A stretch of DNA of 64,000 nucleotides from CAIYYO01 sp049299895. Its GTDB lineage: Archaea; Altiarchaeota; Altiarchaeia; IMC4; QMZM01. Below, one piece after another: positions 41,246-50,144 of the stretch (position 1 is the first letter of the stretch; each line of letters opens with the position of its first letter). The stretch is from NCBI GenBank assembly GCA_049299895.1, contig JBAQYF010000019.1, forward strand, positions 1 through 64,000, written 5' to 3'. The notes beneath the pieces were generated by a model. That model saw only the letters and a program-made list of their open reading frames with translations. It had not been told where the DNA came from and made no database searches. The translations under genes were made by a program, and so were the position numbers.

Positions 41246-42169
41246 ATGATACACAAAAGCATACTTTCAACAATAGGCGGAACGCCTCACGTGAAAATAA
41301 ACAAGCTGACCGGACCGAACGATGCAGAGGTTATCGCGAAGATAGAATACTTCAACCCCGCCGCGTCCGTAAAAGACAGGATAGCACTCTACATGTTAGA
41401 AGAAGCCGAAAAGGCAGGGGTCCTGAAGAAAGACAGCACAATAGTCGAACCGACCTCGGGCAACACCGGAATAGGCCTTGCGATGGTAGCTGCAGTCAAA
41501 GGGTATAAACTGAAACTGACGATGCCTGAGACAATGAGCCTTGAGAGGAGAAAGATCTTGAAGGCCTACGGCGCCGAACTGGTGCTTACCGAAGGAGCCA
41601 AAGGGATGGGCGGAGCGGTCGCAAAGGCGGAGGAGCTTGCAAAAGAGGACGCCCACGTTTACATCCCGCAGCAGTTCAAGAACCAGGCGAACATAAAAGC
41701 GCATATGGAGACGACGGCTGTAGAGATACAAAGGGAAGTAGGCCACTTCGACGCTTTTGTAGCTGGAGTCGGAACGGGCGGAACTATTACCGGAGTTGCG
41801 GCCGTGCTTAAAGAAAAGACCGGCGCAAAGTTCATAGCAGTCGAACCAAAAGCATCCCCCGTTCTCTCGGGAGGGAAAAGCGGCCCGCACAAGATTCAGG
41901 GTATAGGCGCAGGCTTCGTTCCAGAGATATTCAGAAAGGACTTCATAGACGAGATAATACAGGTCGAGAACGAAGACGCGTTCGCAACCTCGGAAAAGCT
42001 GGCAAAGGATGAAGGGATCCTTGCAGGAATATCCGCAGGCGCAAACACCTGGGCTGCCCTGCAGGTGGCAAAGCGCCTGGGCAAGGGAAAAAGAGTCGTA
42101 GTGATCATCCCCGACACAGGAGAAAGATATTTGTCGACCTTATTATACGAAAAAAGAGAAAATGTTTGA
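41246..42169 (+). CDS. cysK: Cysteine synthase CysK (O-acetylserine sulfhydrylase)
   Basis: A 307-residue fold-type II PLP enzyme that makes cysteine from O-acetylserine and sulfide. PLP lysine in ASVKDRIALYML (about 42), substrate loop PTSGNTGIGLAM, and VGTGGTITG for the phosphate are all present, and it lacks the CBS domains of the enzyme at 32068. GGTG precedes the start. It overlaps cysE by 8 bp, which fits the cysteine synthase complex and supports O-acetylserine over O-phosphoserine as substrate. Confidence 0.96.
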   Translation: MIHKSILSTIGGTPHVKINKLTGPNDAEVIAKIEYFNPAASVKDRIALYMLEEAEKAGVLKKDSTIVEPTSGNTGIGLAMVAAVKGYKLKLTMPETMSLERRKILKAYGAELVLTEGAKGMGGAVAKAEELAKEDAHVYIPQQFKNQANIKAHMETTAVEIQREVGHFDAFVAGVGTGGTITGVAAVLKEKTGAKFIAVEPKASPVLSGGKSGPHKIQGIGAGFVPEIFRKDFIDEIIQVENEDAFATSEKLAKDEGILAGISAGANTWAALQVAKRLGKGKRVVVIIPDTGERYLSTLLYEKRENV

Positions 42170-42746
42170 AGTATTCCGGACGGCATATAAGAAAGACCCG
42201 GCCCTCAAGGGAGGCATCAATTCCCTCGAGGTCGTCTTTTATCCCGGGGTGCAGGCGATAATCCTGTATAAGATATCCCACGCCCTGCACACCTTAGGGA
42301 TACCGGTAATCCCCCGGGCCATATCCTATTTTGGAAGGTTCCTCACAGGTGCAGAGATACATCCTGGCGCAAAGATAGGAAAGAACTTCTTCATAGACCA
42401 CGCAACGGGAGTCGTTATAGGAGAGACCGTTGAGATAGGGGACAACGTGATGTTATTCCACGGAGTGACGCTCGGCGGCCACGGATGGTGGAGGGACAAA
42501 AAAGGGGAAAAGAGGCATCCGACTGTAGAAGACAACGTGACTATCGGCGTCGGCGCAGCAATACTCGGCCCGGTGACCATAAAGAAGAACTCCAGGGTAG
42601 GCGCGCTGACGGTAATAATAGACGATATCCCAGAGAACTCGACAGTGGTCGCATCCAAGGGGAAGATCCGCGTGATGGAGGGGGCATATGTCCGGTTCAA
42701 GGACCCTGAGGATGCGTCCGCAGCCGAGCCGGAATGGCTCATATAA
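42162..42746 (+). CDS. cysE: Serine O-acetyltransferase CysE
   Basis: A 194-residue left-handed beta-helix acetyltransferase. After a short helical domain (about 1-60) come hexapeptide repeats with GAEIHPGAKIGKNFFIDHAT, GVVIGETVEIGDNVMLFHG and VTLGG, the active-site region. It is shorter than enterobacterial CysE at the N-terminus, as in many archaeal and Gram-positive forms. Serine and acetyl-CoA give O-acetylserine for CysK. Confidence 0.95.
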   Translation: MFEVFRTAYKKDPALKGGINSLEVVFYPGVQAIILYKISHALHTLGIPVIPRAISYFGRFLTGAEIHPGAKIGKNFFIDHATGVVIGETVEIGDNVMLFHGVTLGGHGWWRDKKGEKRHPTVEDNVTIGVGAAILGPVTIKKNSRVGALTVIIDDIPENSTVVASKGKIRVMEGAYVRFKDPEDASAAEPEWLI

Positions 42747-42788
42747 TGCGGAGGAAGCCAAATTATTTTTATTCGAATACTTCGATTA

Positions 42789-42802
42789 TTAACAATCGTT
42801 AA
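42789..42802. promoter_or_regulatory. Sulfur-regulon operator upstream of tRNA-Cys and cysS
   Basis: Exact TTAACAATCGTTAA, ending 4 bp before the tRNA-Cys gene and about 20 bp after a TATA-like TTTTTATTCG (42766-42775). Placement over the expected tRNA transcript start suggests that the tRNA itself is controlled. Confidence 0.8.
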
Positions 42803-42806
42803 AACT

Positions 42807-42881
42807 GCTGGGATGCCGGAGAAGCCAAACGGAGCGGTCTGCAAAACCGTACAATCGGGGGTTCGAATCCCTCTCCCAGCT
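42807..42881 (+). tRNA. tRNA-Cys (anticodon GCA)
   Basis: The cloverleaf can be drawn: acceptor GCTGGGA (42807-42813) with TCCCAGC (42874-42880); anticodon stem GCGGT/ACCGT with loop CTGCAAA, giving anticodon GCA; T arm GGGGG-TTCGAAT-CCCTC; discriminator T at 42881, the U73 identity base of tRNA-Cys. The D arm is short (CCG/CGG) with a large loop. No intron and no encoded CCA are seen. It lies between cysE and cysS under a sulfur operator. Confidence 0.95.
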
Positions 42882-43012
42882 TAACCTCCCTTTTAAAGGG
42901 ACGTTATCGGAAAAGTGCCCCGGGGGCATGAACGCGAAGCCTTCAAAAGAAATGCGGGTCTAAAGACCCCAGGGCATGTGATCATAAAGGTTGATTAATA
43001 ATATATTTTTTG
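42882..43012 (+). other. Hairpin-rich spacer between tRNA-Cys and cysS
   Basis: CCCTTTTAAAGGG (42888-42900) may end the tRNA transcript. TGCCCCGGGGGCA (42916-42928) and GGGTCTAAAGACCC (42956-42969) are further inverted repeats, the second of the same NNCTAAAGNN type as the hairpins near 31670. A TATA-like TTAATAATATATT (about 42995-43007) then serves cysS, which would have a very short leader. Confidence 0.5.
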
Positions 43013-43024
43013 ACGCATCACAAA

Positions 43025-44425
43025 ATGACGCTTTGGACATATAACACACTGACAAGAAAGACGGAAGAATTCATTCCCCTCAACGGAAAGGAGGTCAAAG
43101 TCTACGTCTGCGGCCTCACTGTCTATGATCACATGCACATAGGCCACGCGAGGACGTATATAGCGTTCGATGCTATCCTGCGCTACCTGAAATACAAGGG
43201 ATACAATGTCAGATACGTCCAGAACATAACGGACATAGACGACAAGATAATAAAGAAGGCAAAGGAGCGGAACGTCGATCCTTTGATCCTGTCGGCGGAA
43301 TACGCGCAGAAGTCCGCAGAAGATATGAGGACCCTGGGCCTGCTTGAAGCTGACGCATATCCCAAGGTCTCTGAGAACATAGACGGGATAATCTCTGCGG
43401 TGGAGGACCTTGTAAAGAACGGCTGCGCATACGTGATAGACGGCGACGTTTACTTCAATGTATCCATGTTTCCGGAATACGGCAGGCTCTCAAACCAGGA
43501 TACAGAGGGGTTGACGAAACACAGGATAGAACCTAATCCCAAAAAGAAGACGTCTCTAGATTTTGTATTATGGAAGAAGGTCCCGGTAGGTGAATTAGGT
43601 TTCCAGAGCCCATGGGGCTTCGGCCGTCCGGGCTGGCACATAGAATGCTCCGCACTTGCGAGGAAATACCTCGGGGACAGGATAGACATACATGGCGGCG
43701 CACTGGACCTCATCTTCCCGCACCACGAGAACGAGATAGCACAGAGCGAGTCTCTGACCGGGAAGAAGCCGTACGTCAAATACTGGATGCATACCGGCTT
43801 CCTGCAGTCCTCCGGAGAGAAGATGAGCAAATCCCTCGGGAATATCGTATCCATCAGAGACTATGCCAAAGGAAACGATCTTTCGGCCTACCGGTTGTTC
43901 GTTTTGCAGACGCATTACCGCAGCCCCATTGACTACAGCGGGGAGAACGTTTCCGCCGCCGAGAACTCGCTTGAAAAGCTGCGGACATACCGCAAGGAAC
44001 TGGAATACGCGATAGGAAAAGCGAAGGATACAGGGGAAGACAAAGCGGAAGCCATCTCAAAAGAACTACGTGCGGCATTCGAAAAAGGGATGGACGACGA
44101 TTATAATACGACGAGGGCGTTTGCCGCGGTCTACGACGCCGTGCGCAGGACGAATCCCTTGCTCTTCGAGTCCTCGGAATCCAAGTCTTCGTTGAAGGCT
44201 GCAGCTACCGTTTTTGACGGCATCACGGGGGTGTTCGGCCTCGATTTATCCGTTAAGACGGAAGCGTTCACCGATGACGAGAAGCAACTAATAGACGAGC
44301 GCAACGCCCACAGGAAGAACAAGAACTACTCTGAAGCGGACAGATTGAGAAAGTTCCTCCTGGAAAAAGGCATAAAACTGAATGATAAAGGCGATGGCAC
44401 CACTGTTGCGGAAAGAACAAACTAG
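43025..44425 (+). CDS. cysS: Cysteinyl-tRNA synthetase
   Basis: A 466-residue class I synthetase with the HIGH motif in HMHIGHARTY, the zinc cysteine in YVCGLTVYD, the second zinc set in WHIECS and HHENE, and KMSKS in GEKMSKSLGN. The ATG at 43025 is used; a TTG five codons upstream is possible. It charges the tRNA-Cys encoded 140 bp upstream. Finding the synthetase, its tRNA and cysteine biosynthesis together is unusual. Confidence 0.97.
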   Translation: MTLWTYNTLTRKTEEFIPLNGKEVKVYVCGLTVYDHMHIGHARTYIAFDAILRYLKYKGYNVRYVQNITDIDDKIIKKAKERNVDPLILSAEYAQKSAEDMRTLGLLEADAYPKVSENIDGIISAVEDLVKNGCAYVIDGDVYFNVSMFPEYGRLSNQDTEGLTKHRIEPNPKKKTSLDFVLWKKVPVGELGFQSPWGFGRPGWHIECSALARKYLGDRIDIHGGALDLIFPHHENEIAQSESLTGKKPYVKYWMHTGFLQSSGEKMSKSLGNIVSIRDYAKGNDLSAYRLFVLQTHYRSPIDYSGENVSAAENSLEKLRTYRKELEYAIGKAKDTGEDKAEAISKELRAAFEKGMDDDYNTTRAFAAVYDAVRRTNPLLFESSESKSSLKAAATVFDGITGVFGLDLSVKTEAFTDDEKQLIDERNAHRKNKNYSEADRLRKFLLEKGIKLNDKGDGTTVAERTN

Positions 44426-45557
44426 ATGCGTCATCGTCCGCTACGGCGAGATAGCTTTGAAGCAGGGCAATAGAAGGCGCTTTGAAGACGTCCTCATGGG
44501 GAACATCCGCAGGCAGCTTGATTATATGAAGATTTCGTACGGCAGCGTGCACAGGATATCGGGCCGCTTTGTCGTGGAATCAGACGACCAGGGATGCGCA
44601 TCCGTCGTCTCGAAAGTCTTCGGCGTCTCTTCGGCGAGCAACGCCGTCAGGACCGGTTCCGACATGGATGCAATGAAGGAGACTGCTTTGTCGTTTCTAA
44701 AAGACAATAAGCCTGCATCTTTCAGGATAAGCGCGCGGCGTCTTGAGAAGCCTTCTCCTTATTCTTCCAGGGACATCAATTACGCAGTCGGCGAATACCT
44801 GGCAAATGAAACAGGCTGCATAGTAGACCTGGACGAGCCCGCACTAGAGCTTTTCATTGATTACACCAAGAAGGCGTCATACGTTCACGTCGGGAGGATA
44901 CATGGTCCGGGAGGCCTTCCGGTCGGCGTATCCGGGAGGGCGGCAGTCTTCCTGTCGGGAGGGATAGACAGTCCCGTTGCCGCGTACCTTGCGATGCGCA
45001 GAGGACTTGTTATAATCCTGGTACACTTCCTCCACGGGAAGAATAAACCTGCTAAGATAGGTAGAATACACTGCATTCTGAAGGAATACTGCCCGGATAT
45101 CAGGCTGTTATACGTTCCCATGGAACAGGTGGAAAAAGAGATAATAATCAATGCCCCCGCCGAGTACAGGATAATCATCCTGCGACGGTCTTTTATGAGG
45201 ATCGCAGGCATCCTTGCCGGGAAATACAGGTACAAAGCCGTCGTTTCCGGGGACAATATAGGGCAGGTAGCCTCCCAGACCATCGACAATTCAACAGTCA
45301 TTGGGATGGCATGCCCGAATCACTGGATAAAACCCCTGGAATGCGCGAATAAGGAGGAAATAATTGAACTAGCCAAAAAGATCGGGACATATGAGGAATC
45401 GATAAAAGAATACTCTGACTGCTGCTCTTTTATGGTGCCTAGGCATCCTGCGACATCGGCTGACCTGAAGCGCGTGGAGGAGATAGAGTCTCTCATACCC
45501 CTGAAAGTCTTTGCAGATGCCGCCTTGGGCGCCTTTGAGGTGGAATCGGATGTCTGA
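44382..45557 (+). CDS. thiI: tRNA sulfurtransferase ThiI, without rhodanese domain
   Basis: A 391-residue protein for 4-thiouridine in tRNA and possibly thiazole sulfur. An NFLD/THUMP N-terminus (RYGEIALKQGNRRRFED; YAVGEYLANETGCIVDLDEP) is followed by the PP-loop AVFLSGGIDSPVAAYLAMRRG (near 189). The C-terminal rhodanese domain of bacterial ThiI is absent, as in most archaea. It overlaps cysS by 44 bp; an internal ATG at 44394 is an alternative start. Confidence 0.95.
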   Translation: MIKAMAPLLRKEQTRCVIVRYGEIALKQGNRRRFEDVLMGNIRRQLDYMKISYGSVHRISGRFVVESDDQGCASVVSKVFGVSSASNAVRTGSDMDAMKETALSFLKDNKPASFRISARRLEKPSPYSSRDINYAVGEYLANETGCIVDLDEPALELFIDYTKKASYVHVGRIHGPGGLPVGVSGRAAVFLSGGIDSPVAAYLAMRRGLVIILVHFLHGKNKPAKIGRIHCILKEYCPDIRLLYVPMEQVEKEIIINAPAEYRIIILRRSFMRIAGILAGKYRYKAVVSGDNIGQVASQTIDNSTVIGMACPNHWIKPLECANKEEIIELAKKIGTYEESIKEYSDCCSFMVPRHPATSADLKRVEEIESLIPLKVFADAALGAFEVESDV

Positions 45558-46410
45558 CGCAGAATTCATAGAATCGTTTGAGAAGAACGTCGCAGATACT
45601 ATAAAAAAATACAACCTGCTCGCAAAAGAAAACCGGGTCATTGTCGCGGTTTCCGGGGGCAAGGATTCTACTACCGCGCTGTACCTCCTGCACAAAATGG
45701 GCTACGACGTCGAAGGCATGATAATAGACCAGCTCCTCGGCGAGTATTCCAGGAAGAATCTTTCTAATATCCAGTCGTTCTGCAAAGAAAAAGGAATAAA
45801 GCTGCACGTAGTGCATATGCGCGACGAATACGGCTGCTCTGTTTGTTATATCAAGAGCGTCCTGGACGAAAAAGGGATATTCATGAACCAGTGCGGCATA
45901 TGCGGGGTTATCAGGAGAAGCATCCTGAATCGCAAGGCACGCGAGCATTCTGCAACGAAGATAGCTACAGGCCACAACCTGGACGACGAAGCCCAGACCT
46001 TCTTTATGAACTACATACAGGGGAGGCTGATGGATTCAGCGCGCGTAGGCCCGTTGAGCGGGGTCGTCAGGAACGAGCGGTTCGTGCCGAGGATAAAGCC
46101 ATTGTATTTCTGCCTCGAAGAAGAGACCAGGAGGTACTCGCAACTACACGAGTTCCCGGTCGTATACGACCCGTGTCCCTGCTCCCTGGACTCATTCCGC
46201 TCGGAGATTAAGGCGCTCCTAAACGGGATGGAAAAAGAGCATCCAGGGACGAAGAGAGGGATCGTGGAATCGTCTCTAAAGATCAGGCCGTTCCTTGCAA
46301 ATGAACAGAAGGAATGGAAGATAAAAAGATGCCAGAACTGCGGGGAACCGTCCAGCGGAGACACATGCAGGGTATGCGCGATCCTTGCGCAGGTTTCCGG
46401 TGGAATTTGA
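45550..46410 (+). CDS. TtcA/TtuA/NcsA-family tRNA 2-thiolation enzyme
   Basis: A 286-residue PP-loop ATPase. It has VAVSGGKDSTTALYLL, then CSVCYIKS and CGICGVIRR with candidate cluster cysteines, ATGHNLDDEAQTFFMN, and a C-terminal zinc knuckle CQNCGEPSSGDTCRVC. It thiolates a tRNA uridine or cytidine, using sulfide or a carrier such as the MoaD-like protein. An N-terminal zinc finger like that of NcsA/TtuA is not seen. The ATG at 45550 overlaps the thiI stop by 8 bp and follows GGTGGAAT. Confidence 0.9.
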   Translation: MSDAEFIESFEKNVADTIKKYNLLAKENRVIVAVSGGKDSTTALYLLHKMGYDVEGMIIDQLLGEYSRKNLSNIQSFCKEKGIKLHVVHMRDEYGCSVCYIKSVLDEKGIFMNQCGICGVIRRSILNRKAREHSATKIATGHNLDDEAQTFFMNYIQGRLMDSARVGPLSGVVRNERFVPRIKPLYFCLEEETRRYSQLHEFPVVYDPCPCSLDSFRSEIKALLNGMEKEHPGTKRGIVESSLKIRPFLANEQKEWKIKRCQNCGEPSSGDTCRVCAILAQVSGGI

Positions 46411-46453
46411 GTTATTTAAGCCATGAAAACCATTTTTAATCCAGACACGAAAC

Positions 46454-47017
46454 ATGAAGCCTAAGAAGGACAACAACCGAAGCATCGGAGCAATTACCAT
46501 AGTAGGCGCCGCATTCCTGATTCTTTCAACTGTTTATCTGATTAATCAAATAGGATCCCCCGAGAATCTGCGGGCAAATAATACTTATACAGATAACGTA
46601 TCCTGGGAACCTGTTAATGAGTCAATGGATTGCCCCGACTCTTCTTCCGGGATACCCCTCTGCGAGCTTTCGGCCGGGCAGAGGGAAAAGGAGGAACTCA
46701 TGGACCGCCTGAATGAGGAACTTGCGCGCATGCGAAACGGAACGGAAGAAAGCGACCCGTACGCTCCGGTAAAGAAGCCTGCAGCAGCCGTTATTATATC
46801 GACTAATTCAGTCAGGCTGAAAGTGGGGATACCCGCCTCAGACCATGCGTCCCTTATTGCGGAGGACCTGAAAAACGCCGCGGGCGTCTCCGACATCTAC
46901 TGGAGCCCCCCGGATCTGTTCGACATTAAATACGATGCCGCAAGAACATCAGTGGACGTAATCCTTTCAAGGGACATATTCAGGAGATATAACGCATCGG
47001 TTGTGAGTTCTATCTGA
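46454..47017 (+). CDS. Unknown protein with an N-terminal signal anchor
   Basis: A 187-residue protein with one hydrophobic segment (about 11-30, IGAITIVGAAFLILSTVYL) after KPKKDNNR. A short coiled region, AGQREKEELMDRLNEELARMRNG, and a C-terminal globular part of about 75 residues follow. It has only two cysteines. I find no family match. It lies between a tRNA thiolase and nadA in the same direction. Confidence 0.6.
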   Translation: MKPKKDNNRSIGAITIVGAAFLILSTVYLINQIGSPENLRANNTYTDNVSWEPVNESMDCPDSSSGIPLCELSAGQREKEELMDRLNEELARMRNGTEESDPYAPVKKPAAAVIISTNSVRLKVGIPASDHASLIAEDLKNAAGVSDIYWSPPDLFDIKYDAARTSVDVILSRDIFRRYNASVVSSI

Positions 47018-47055
47018 GCACATTTAATGACTGTGTCTAAATTATACAATTGGAA

Positions 47056-47955
47056 ATGAACGAAATAGTCAGGGAAATATTAAAACTCAAAGAAGAAAGA
47101 AATGCGATCATTTTGTCTCACAATTACCAGAGGCCCGAGATACAGGACGTCGCCGATTATTTAGGGGATTCCCTGGGCCTCGCCCGGAAGGGCGCTGAAA
47201 GCACTGCCGATGTGATCGTTCTGTGCGGCGTCAAATTCATGGCAGAGACGGTTTCCATCCTGTCGCCTGGCAGGAAGGTGCTGATGCCCGACCTGGAAGC
47301 AGGCTGCCCCATGGCTAACATGATAACGGCCGCAAACGTCCGCAATCTGCGTTTGACGCATCCTTCAGCTCCGTGCGTTGCATATGTCAATACCAGCGCC
47401 GAGGTGAAGGCCGAGGTTGACATCTGCTGCACTTCGGCTAATGCGGTCGAGGTGGTCAATTCCGTTGAAGCGGATGAAGTCTTGTTCGTCCCGGACAAAT
47501 ACCTGGGGCAATACGTACAGGCAAAAACGGATAAAAAACTGATACTCTGGAACGGTTTTTGCCCGACACACGTCAGGATACAGCCCGAGGACATCCTAAG
47601 GCAAAAGAAGGCTCATCCCGAGGCGAAAGTGATGGTGCATCCCGAATGCACGCCTTATGTGACTGCTTCCGCCGATGCGGTTCTTTCTACGGGGAAGATG
47701 CTGGAATACGCGCAAAAATGCAGTTCGAAGGAATTTATAGTAGGCACCGAAGTTGGATTGATATACCAGCTTACAAAACAGAACCCCGAAAAGAAGTTCT
47801 ATCCTGCATCGGACCAGGCCGTTTGCCCGAATATGAAGAAGACCACCCTTCCAAAGCTTTTATCATGCCTGAAGAACACTGAAAATGAGATAAAGGTGCC
47901 GCAGGACATCCGCAGAAAAGCGGCGCTTTCAATCGAGAGAATGCTGGAAATATAA
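47056..47955 (+). CDS. nadA: Quinolinate synthase NadA
   Basis: A 299-residue [4Fe-4S] enzyme that condenses iminoaspartate with dihydroxyacetone phosphate in NAD synthesis. Landmarks are ILSHNYQRPEIQDVADYLGDSL near the start, VLCGVKFMAET, TSAEVKAEVDICCTSANA, MVHPEC and VCPNMKKTTL; the cluster cysteines are those of VLCG, HPEC and VCPN. I use the ATG at 47056; the TTG two codons earlier is possible. A TATA-like AAATTATA lies close, so translation may be leaderless. Confidence 0.95.
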   Translation: MNEIVREILKLKEERNAIILSHNYQRPEIQDVADYLGDSLGLARKGAESTADVIVLCGVKFMAETVSILSPGRKVLMPDLEAGCPMANMITAANVRNLRLTHPSAPCVAYVNTSAEVKAEVDICCTSANAVEVVNSVEADEVLFVPDKYLGQYVQAKTDKKLILWNGFCPTHVRIQPEDILRQKKAHPEAKVMVHPECTPYVTASADAVLSTGKMLEYAQKCSSKEFIVGTEVGLIYQLTKQNPEKKFYPASDQAVCPNMKKTTLPKLLSCLKNTENEIKVPQDIRRKAALSIERMLEI

Positions 47956-47996
47956 AATAGGCGTTCTTTTTCATTCTGTAATCTATATAATTATCT

Positions 47997-48494
47997 ATGA
48001 CCACTGAAAACGCGATGTTTGCGGCAGGCTGCTTCTGGGGGGTCCAGGACGCATTCGACAAGCCAAAAGGCGTGAAGAAAACGATCGTCGGATACACCGG
48101 GGGACACACGAGGAACCCCACTTACGAAGACGTATGCAACGACGAAACAGGCCATGCGGAAGCCGTGCATATCGAATACGAACCGTCTGAGGTCTCGTAT
48201 GATGAGCTCTTAAGCGTTTTTTGGAAGATACACGATCCGACCACAAAGAACCGGCAGGGCCCGGACATCGGAAAACAATACAGGTCTGCGATATATTACC
48301 ACAACGCCGAGCAGAAAAAAGCCGCCGAAAAATCTCTTGCCGCAGAGCAGAAGAACTGCGAAAAAAAGATAATCACGGAGATAGTGCAGGCAGGGCCGTT
48401 CTATCACGCGGAAGAATATCACCAGCATTATCATACGAAGACCAAGACGCCAGGATGCTTCAGAGGCCTGCTGCAAAAGAAGCATGCGGTCTGA
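47997..48494 (+). CDS. msrA: Peptide methionine sulfoxide reductase MsrA
   Basis: A 165-residue enzyme that repairs methionine-S-sulfoxide. The catalytic cysteine is in AAGCFWGVQDAF (Cys12), and GYTGGHTRNPTYEDVC, GHAEAVHIEY and IGKQYRSAIYY are typical. A final cysteine at GCFRG may resolve the disulfide. A TATA-like CTATATAATT about 15 bp before the ATG implies a leaderless start. No MsrB is in the window. Confidence 0.96.
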   Translation: MTTENAMFAAGCFWGVQDAFDKPKGVKKTIVGYTGGHTRNPTYEDVCNDETGHAEAVHIEYEPSEVSYDELLSVFWKIHDPTTKNRQGPDIGKQYRSAIYYHNAEQKKAAEKSLAAEQKNCEKKIITEIVQAGPFYHAEEYHQHYHTKTKTPGCFRGLLQKKHAV

Positions 48495-48529
48495 AACATA
48501 GTTGCCCGGACAGACATTTTTAATATGAA

Positions 48530-49414
48530 ATGGCGCAAGACTCTCATACTGGGAAAGAAGACATATTTGGCAGCGCATTGAATGACGTCTCGGAGACCCT
48601 GCTGATCACGTTGTACTGCCGGGCCCTGGAAACAAAAACAAAGGATCCGGTGCTGGAAGATTATAAAGCCGTGGAGATTACGGAAAAACTGGATCCCTGG
48701 TTGTCTGTTTCTGAAAGCGCATTGCGCCGCATCCTTGCGCGCGGAAGGGTGCGAAAAAATCTCCGTTTGTATATAGCGTTGAGGGCCAGGAGATATGACC
48801 GGTATGCAAGGGAGTTTCTTGCGGAAAACCCCCGCGGGATAATAGTGAACCTCGGCTGCGGCCTGGACACGAGATTCTTTCGCATAGACGACGGTAAAAC
48901 GGTTCTATACGACCTGGACCTGCCGGAAGTAATAGAACTGAAAAGAAAATTCTTATCCGAATCGGGCAGGTACCATTATATAGCATCCTCCGTACTGAAT
49001 TACTCCTGGATGGACCGCATAAAGGAACGCCATCAGGGGCCATTTTTATTCCTTGCAGAGGGGCTCTTTATGTATCTTTCGCAGGACGAAGTGAAAAAAC
49101 TCGTTATCGAATTACACAGAACATTCCCGGGTTCGTACCTCGTCTGCGAGATGGCAAACAGCGCCATACAGAAGACGCCGTTGAAGGAGTTAACGAAATT
49201 CAATATGAGAACGCAGCTGCGTCTCGGAAGAGGTGCATTCTACTCGTCAGGCATATCGGACGGAAAAGAAATAGAGAGATGGGCTCACGGCATAAAATAC
49301 CTGGGAGACTGGAGCTATTTTGACGAGAAAGAAAAAAAGCTCGGGCTCTACAAACTTTTTGGGCGCATCCCCCTGTTTAGGAAAATGCAGTGGACGCTCC
49401 ATTACAGGTTATAG
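48530..49414 (+). CDS. Leucine-carboxyl-methyltransferase-family O-methyltransferase
   Basis: A 294-residue AdoMet-dependent methyltransferase of the PPM1/TcmP (LCM) family. Its N-terminus is helical, and IIVNLGCGLDTRFFRID (about 104-120) is the AdoMet loop, followed by YDLDLPEVIELKRKF and FLAEGLFMYLSQDEVKKL. Substrates of this family vary (proteins, polyketides). The neighbours do not define one. Confidence 0.88.
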   Translation: MAQDSHTGKEDIFGSALNDVSETLLITLYCRALETKTKDPVLEDYKAVEITEKLDPWLSVSESALRRILARGRVRKNLRLYIALRARRYDRYAREFLAENPRGIIVNLGCGLDTRFFRIDDGKTVLYDLDLPEVIELKRKFLSESGRYHYIASSVLNYSWMDRIKERHQGPFLFLAEGLFMYLSQDEVKKLVIELHRTFPGSYLVCEMANSAIQKTPLKELTKFNMRTQLRLGRGAFYSSGISDGKEIERWAHGIKYLGDWSYFDEKEKKLGLYKLFGRIPLFRKMQWTLHYRL

Positions 49415-49443
49415 AACAGCAAGGGGTGCGGGAACAGTTCAAG

Positions 49444-50106
49444 ATGATAAAAGCAGCGTTATTCGACATGGACGGCCTGCTCATAGATTCCATGCCCCTG
49501 TGGAAAGAGGCCATCAAAAGAGCAGTTCTAGGTGCAGGATCCACGTTTACGGAAGAGATGTGGGATGCATCCAAGGGAGGGAGGATCGACGAGATCATCG
49601 ATTATTGGCATGACCTTGCGCCGTGGAAGGAAAGAAGCGTTTCATCGGTGCAAAATGACGTAATGGAAAACGTGCTTGAACTCATCGAGGGAAAAGGCAA
49701 GCTTATGGAGGGAGTCGGACATATCATAGAATACGTGGAAAAGAAAAAGGTGAAGAAGGCTTTGGCTTCTTCCTCGCCGCAGAGGATAATGGATGCGGTC
49801 GTTGCAAAGCTCGGGCTGGAGGATTTTTTCGACCTCGTATATTCCGCGGATCACGTTGAATACGGAAAGCCACATCCAGCAGTTTATATAAAGGCTGCCG
49901 AGAAACTGGGCGTCCCGCCTTATTCATGCCTTGTGTTCGAGGACTCGCTCGTAGGATTGATAGCCGCGAAAGCCGCCCGGATGAAGTGCGTAGCGGTCCC
50001 GGGCGCGGATTACAGGAACGATCAGAGGATGATACTTGCGGACAAAGTGATACCTTCTCTTTCCGTTTTTGGGGACGCCGACTGGGAGCTGATCAGCAGA
50101 TTATAG
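49444..50106 (+). CDS. HAD-family phosphatase, phosphoglycolate/sugar-phosphatase-like
   Basis: A 220-residue HAD subfamily IA hydrolase. Motif I is FDMDGLLIDS with the nucleophile Asp8, motif II is ALASSSPQR, motif III is the lysine in YGKPHP and motif IV is VFEDSLVGLIAAKAA. The substrate is a small phosphate ester, likely a sugar phosphate. I place the start at 49444 because motif I begins there and the preceding gene ends at 49414. Confidence 0.9.
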   Translation: MIKAALFDMDGLLIDSMPLWKEAIKRAVLGAGSTFTEEMWDASKGGRIDEIIDYWHDLAPWKERSVSSVQNDVMENVLELIEGKGKLMEGVGHIIEYVEKKKVKKALASSSPQRIMDAVVAKLGLEDFFDLVYSADHVEYGKPHPAVYIKAAEKLGVPPYSCLVFEDSLVGLIAAKAARMKCVAVPGADYRNDQRMILADKVIPSLSVFGDADWELISRL

Positions 50107-50144
50107 AGAATATGGGTTTTTTCTCCTGCTTCTTAATCTATTAC

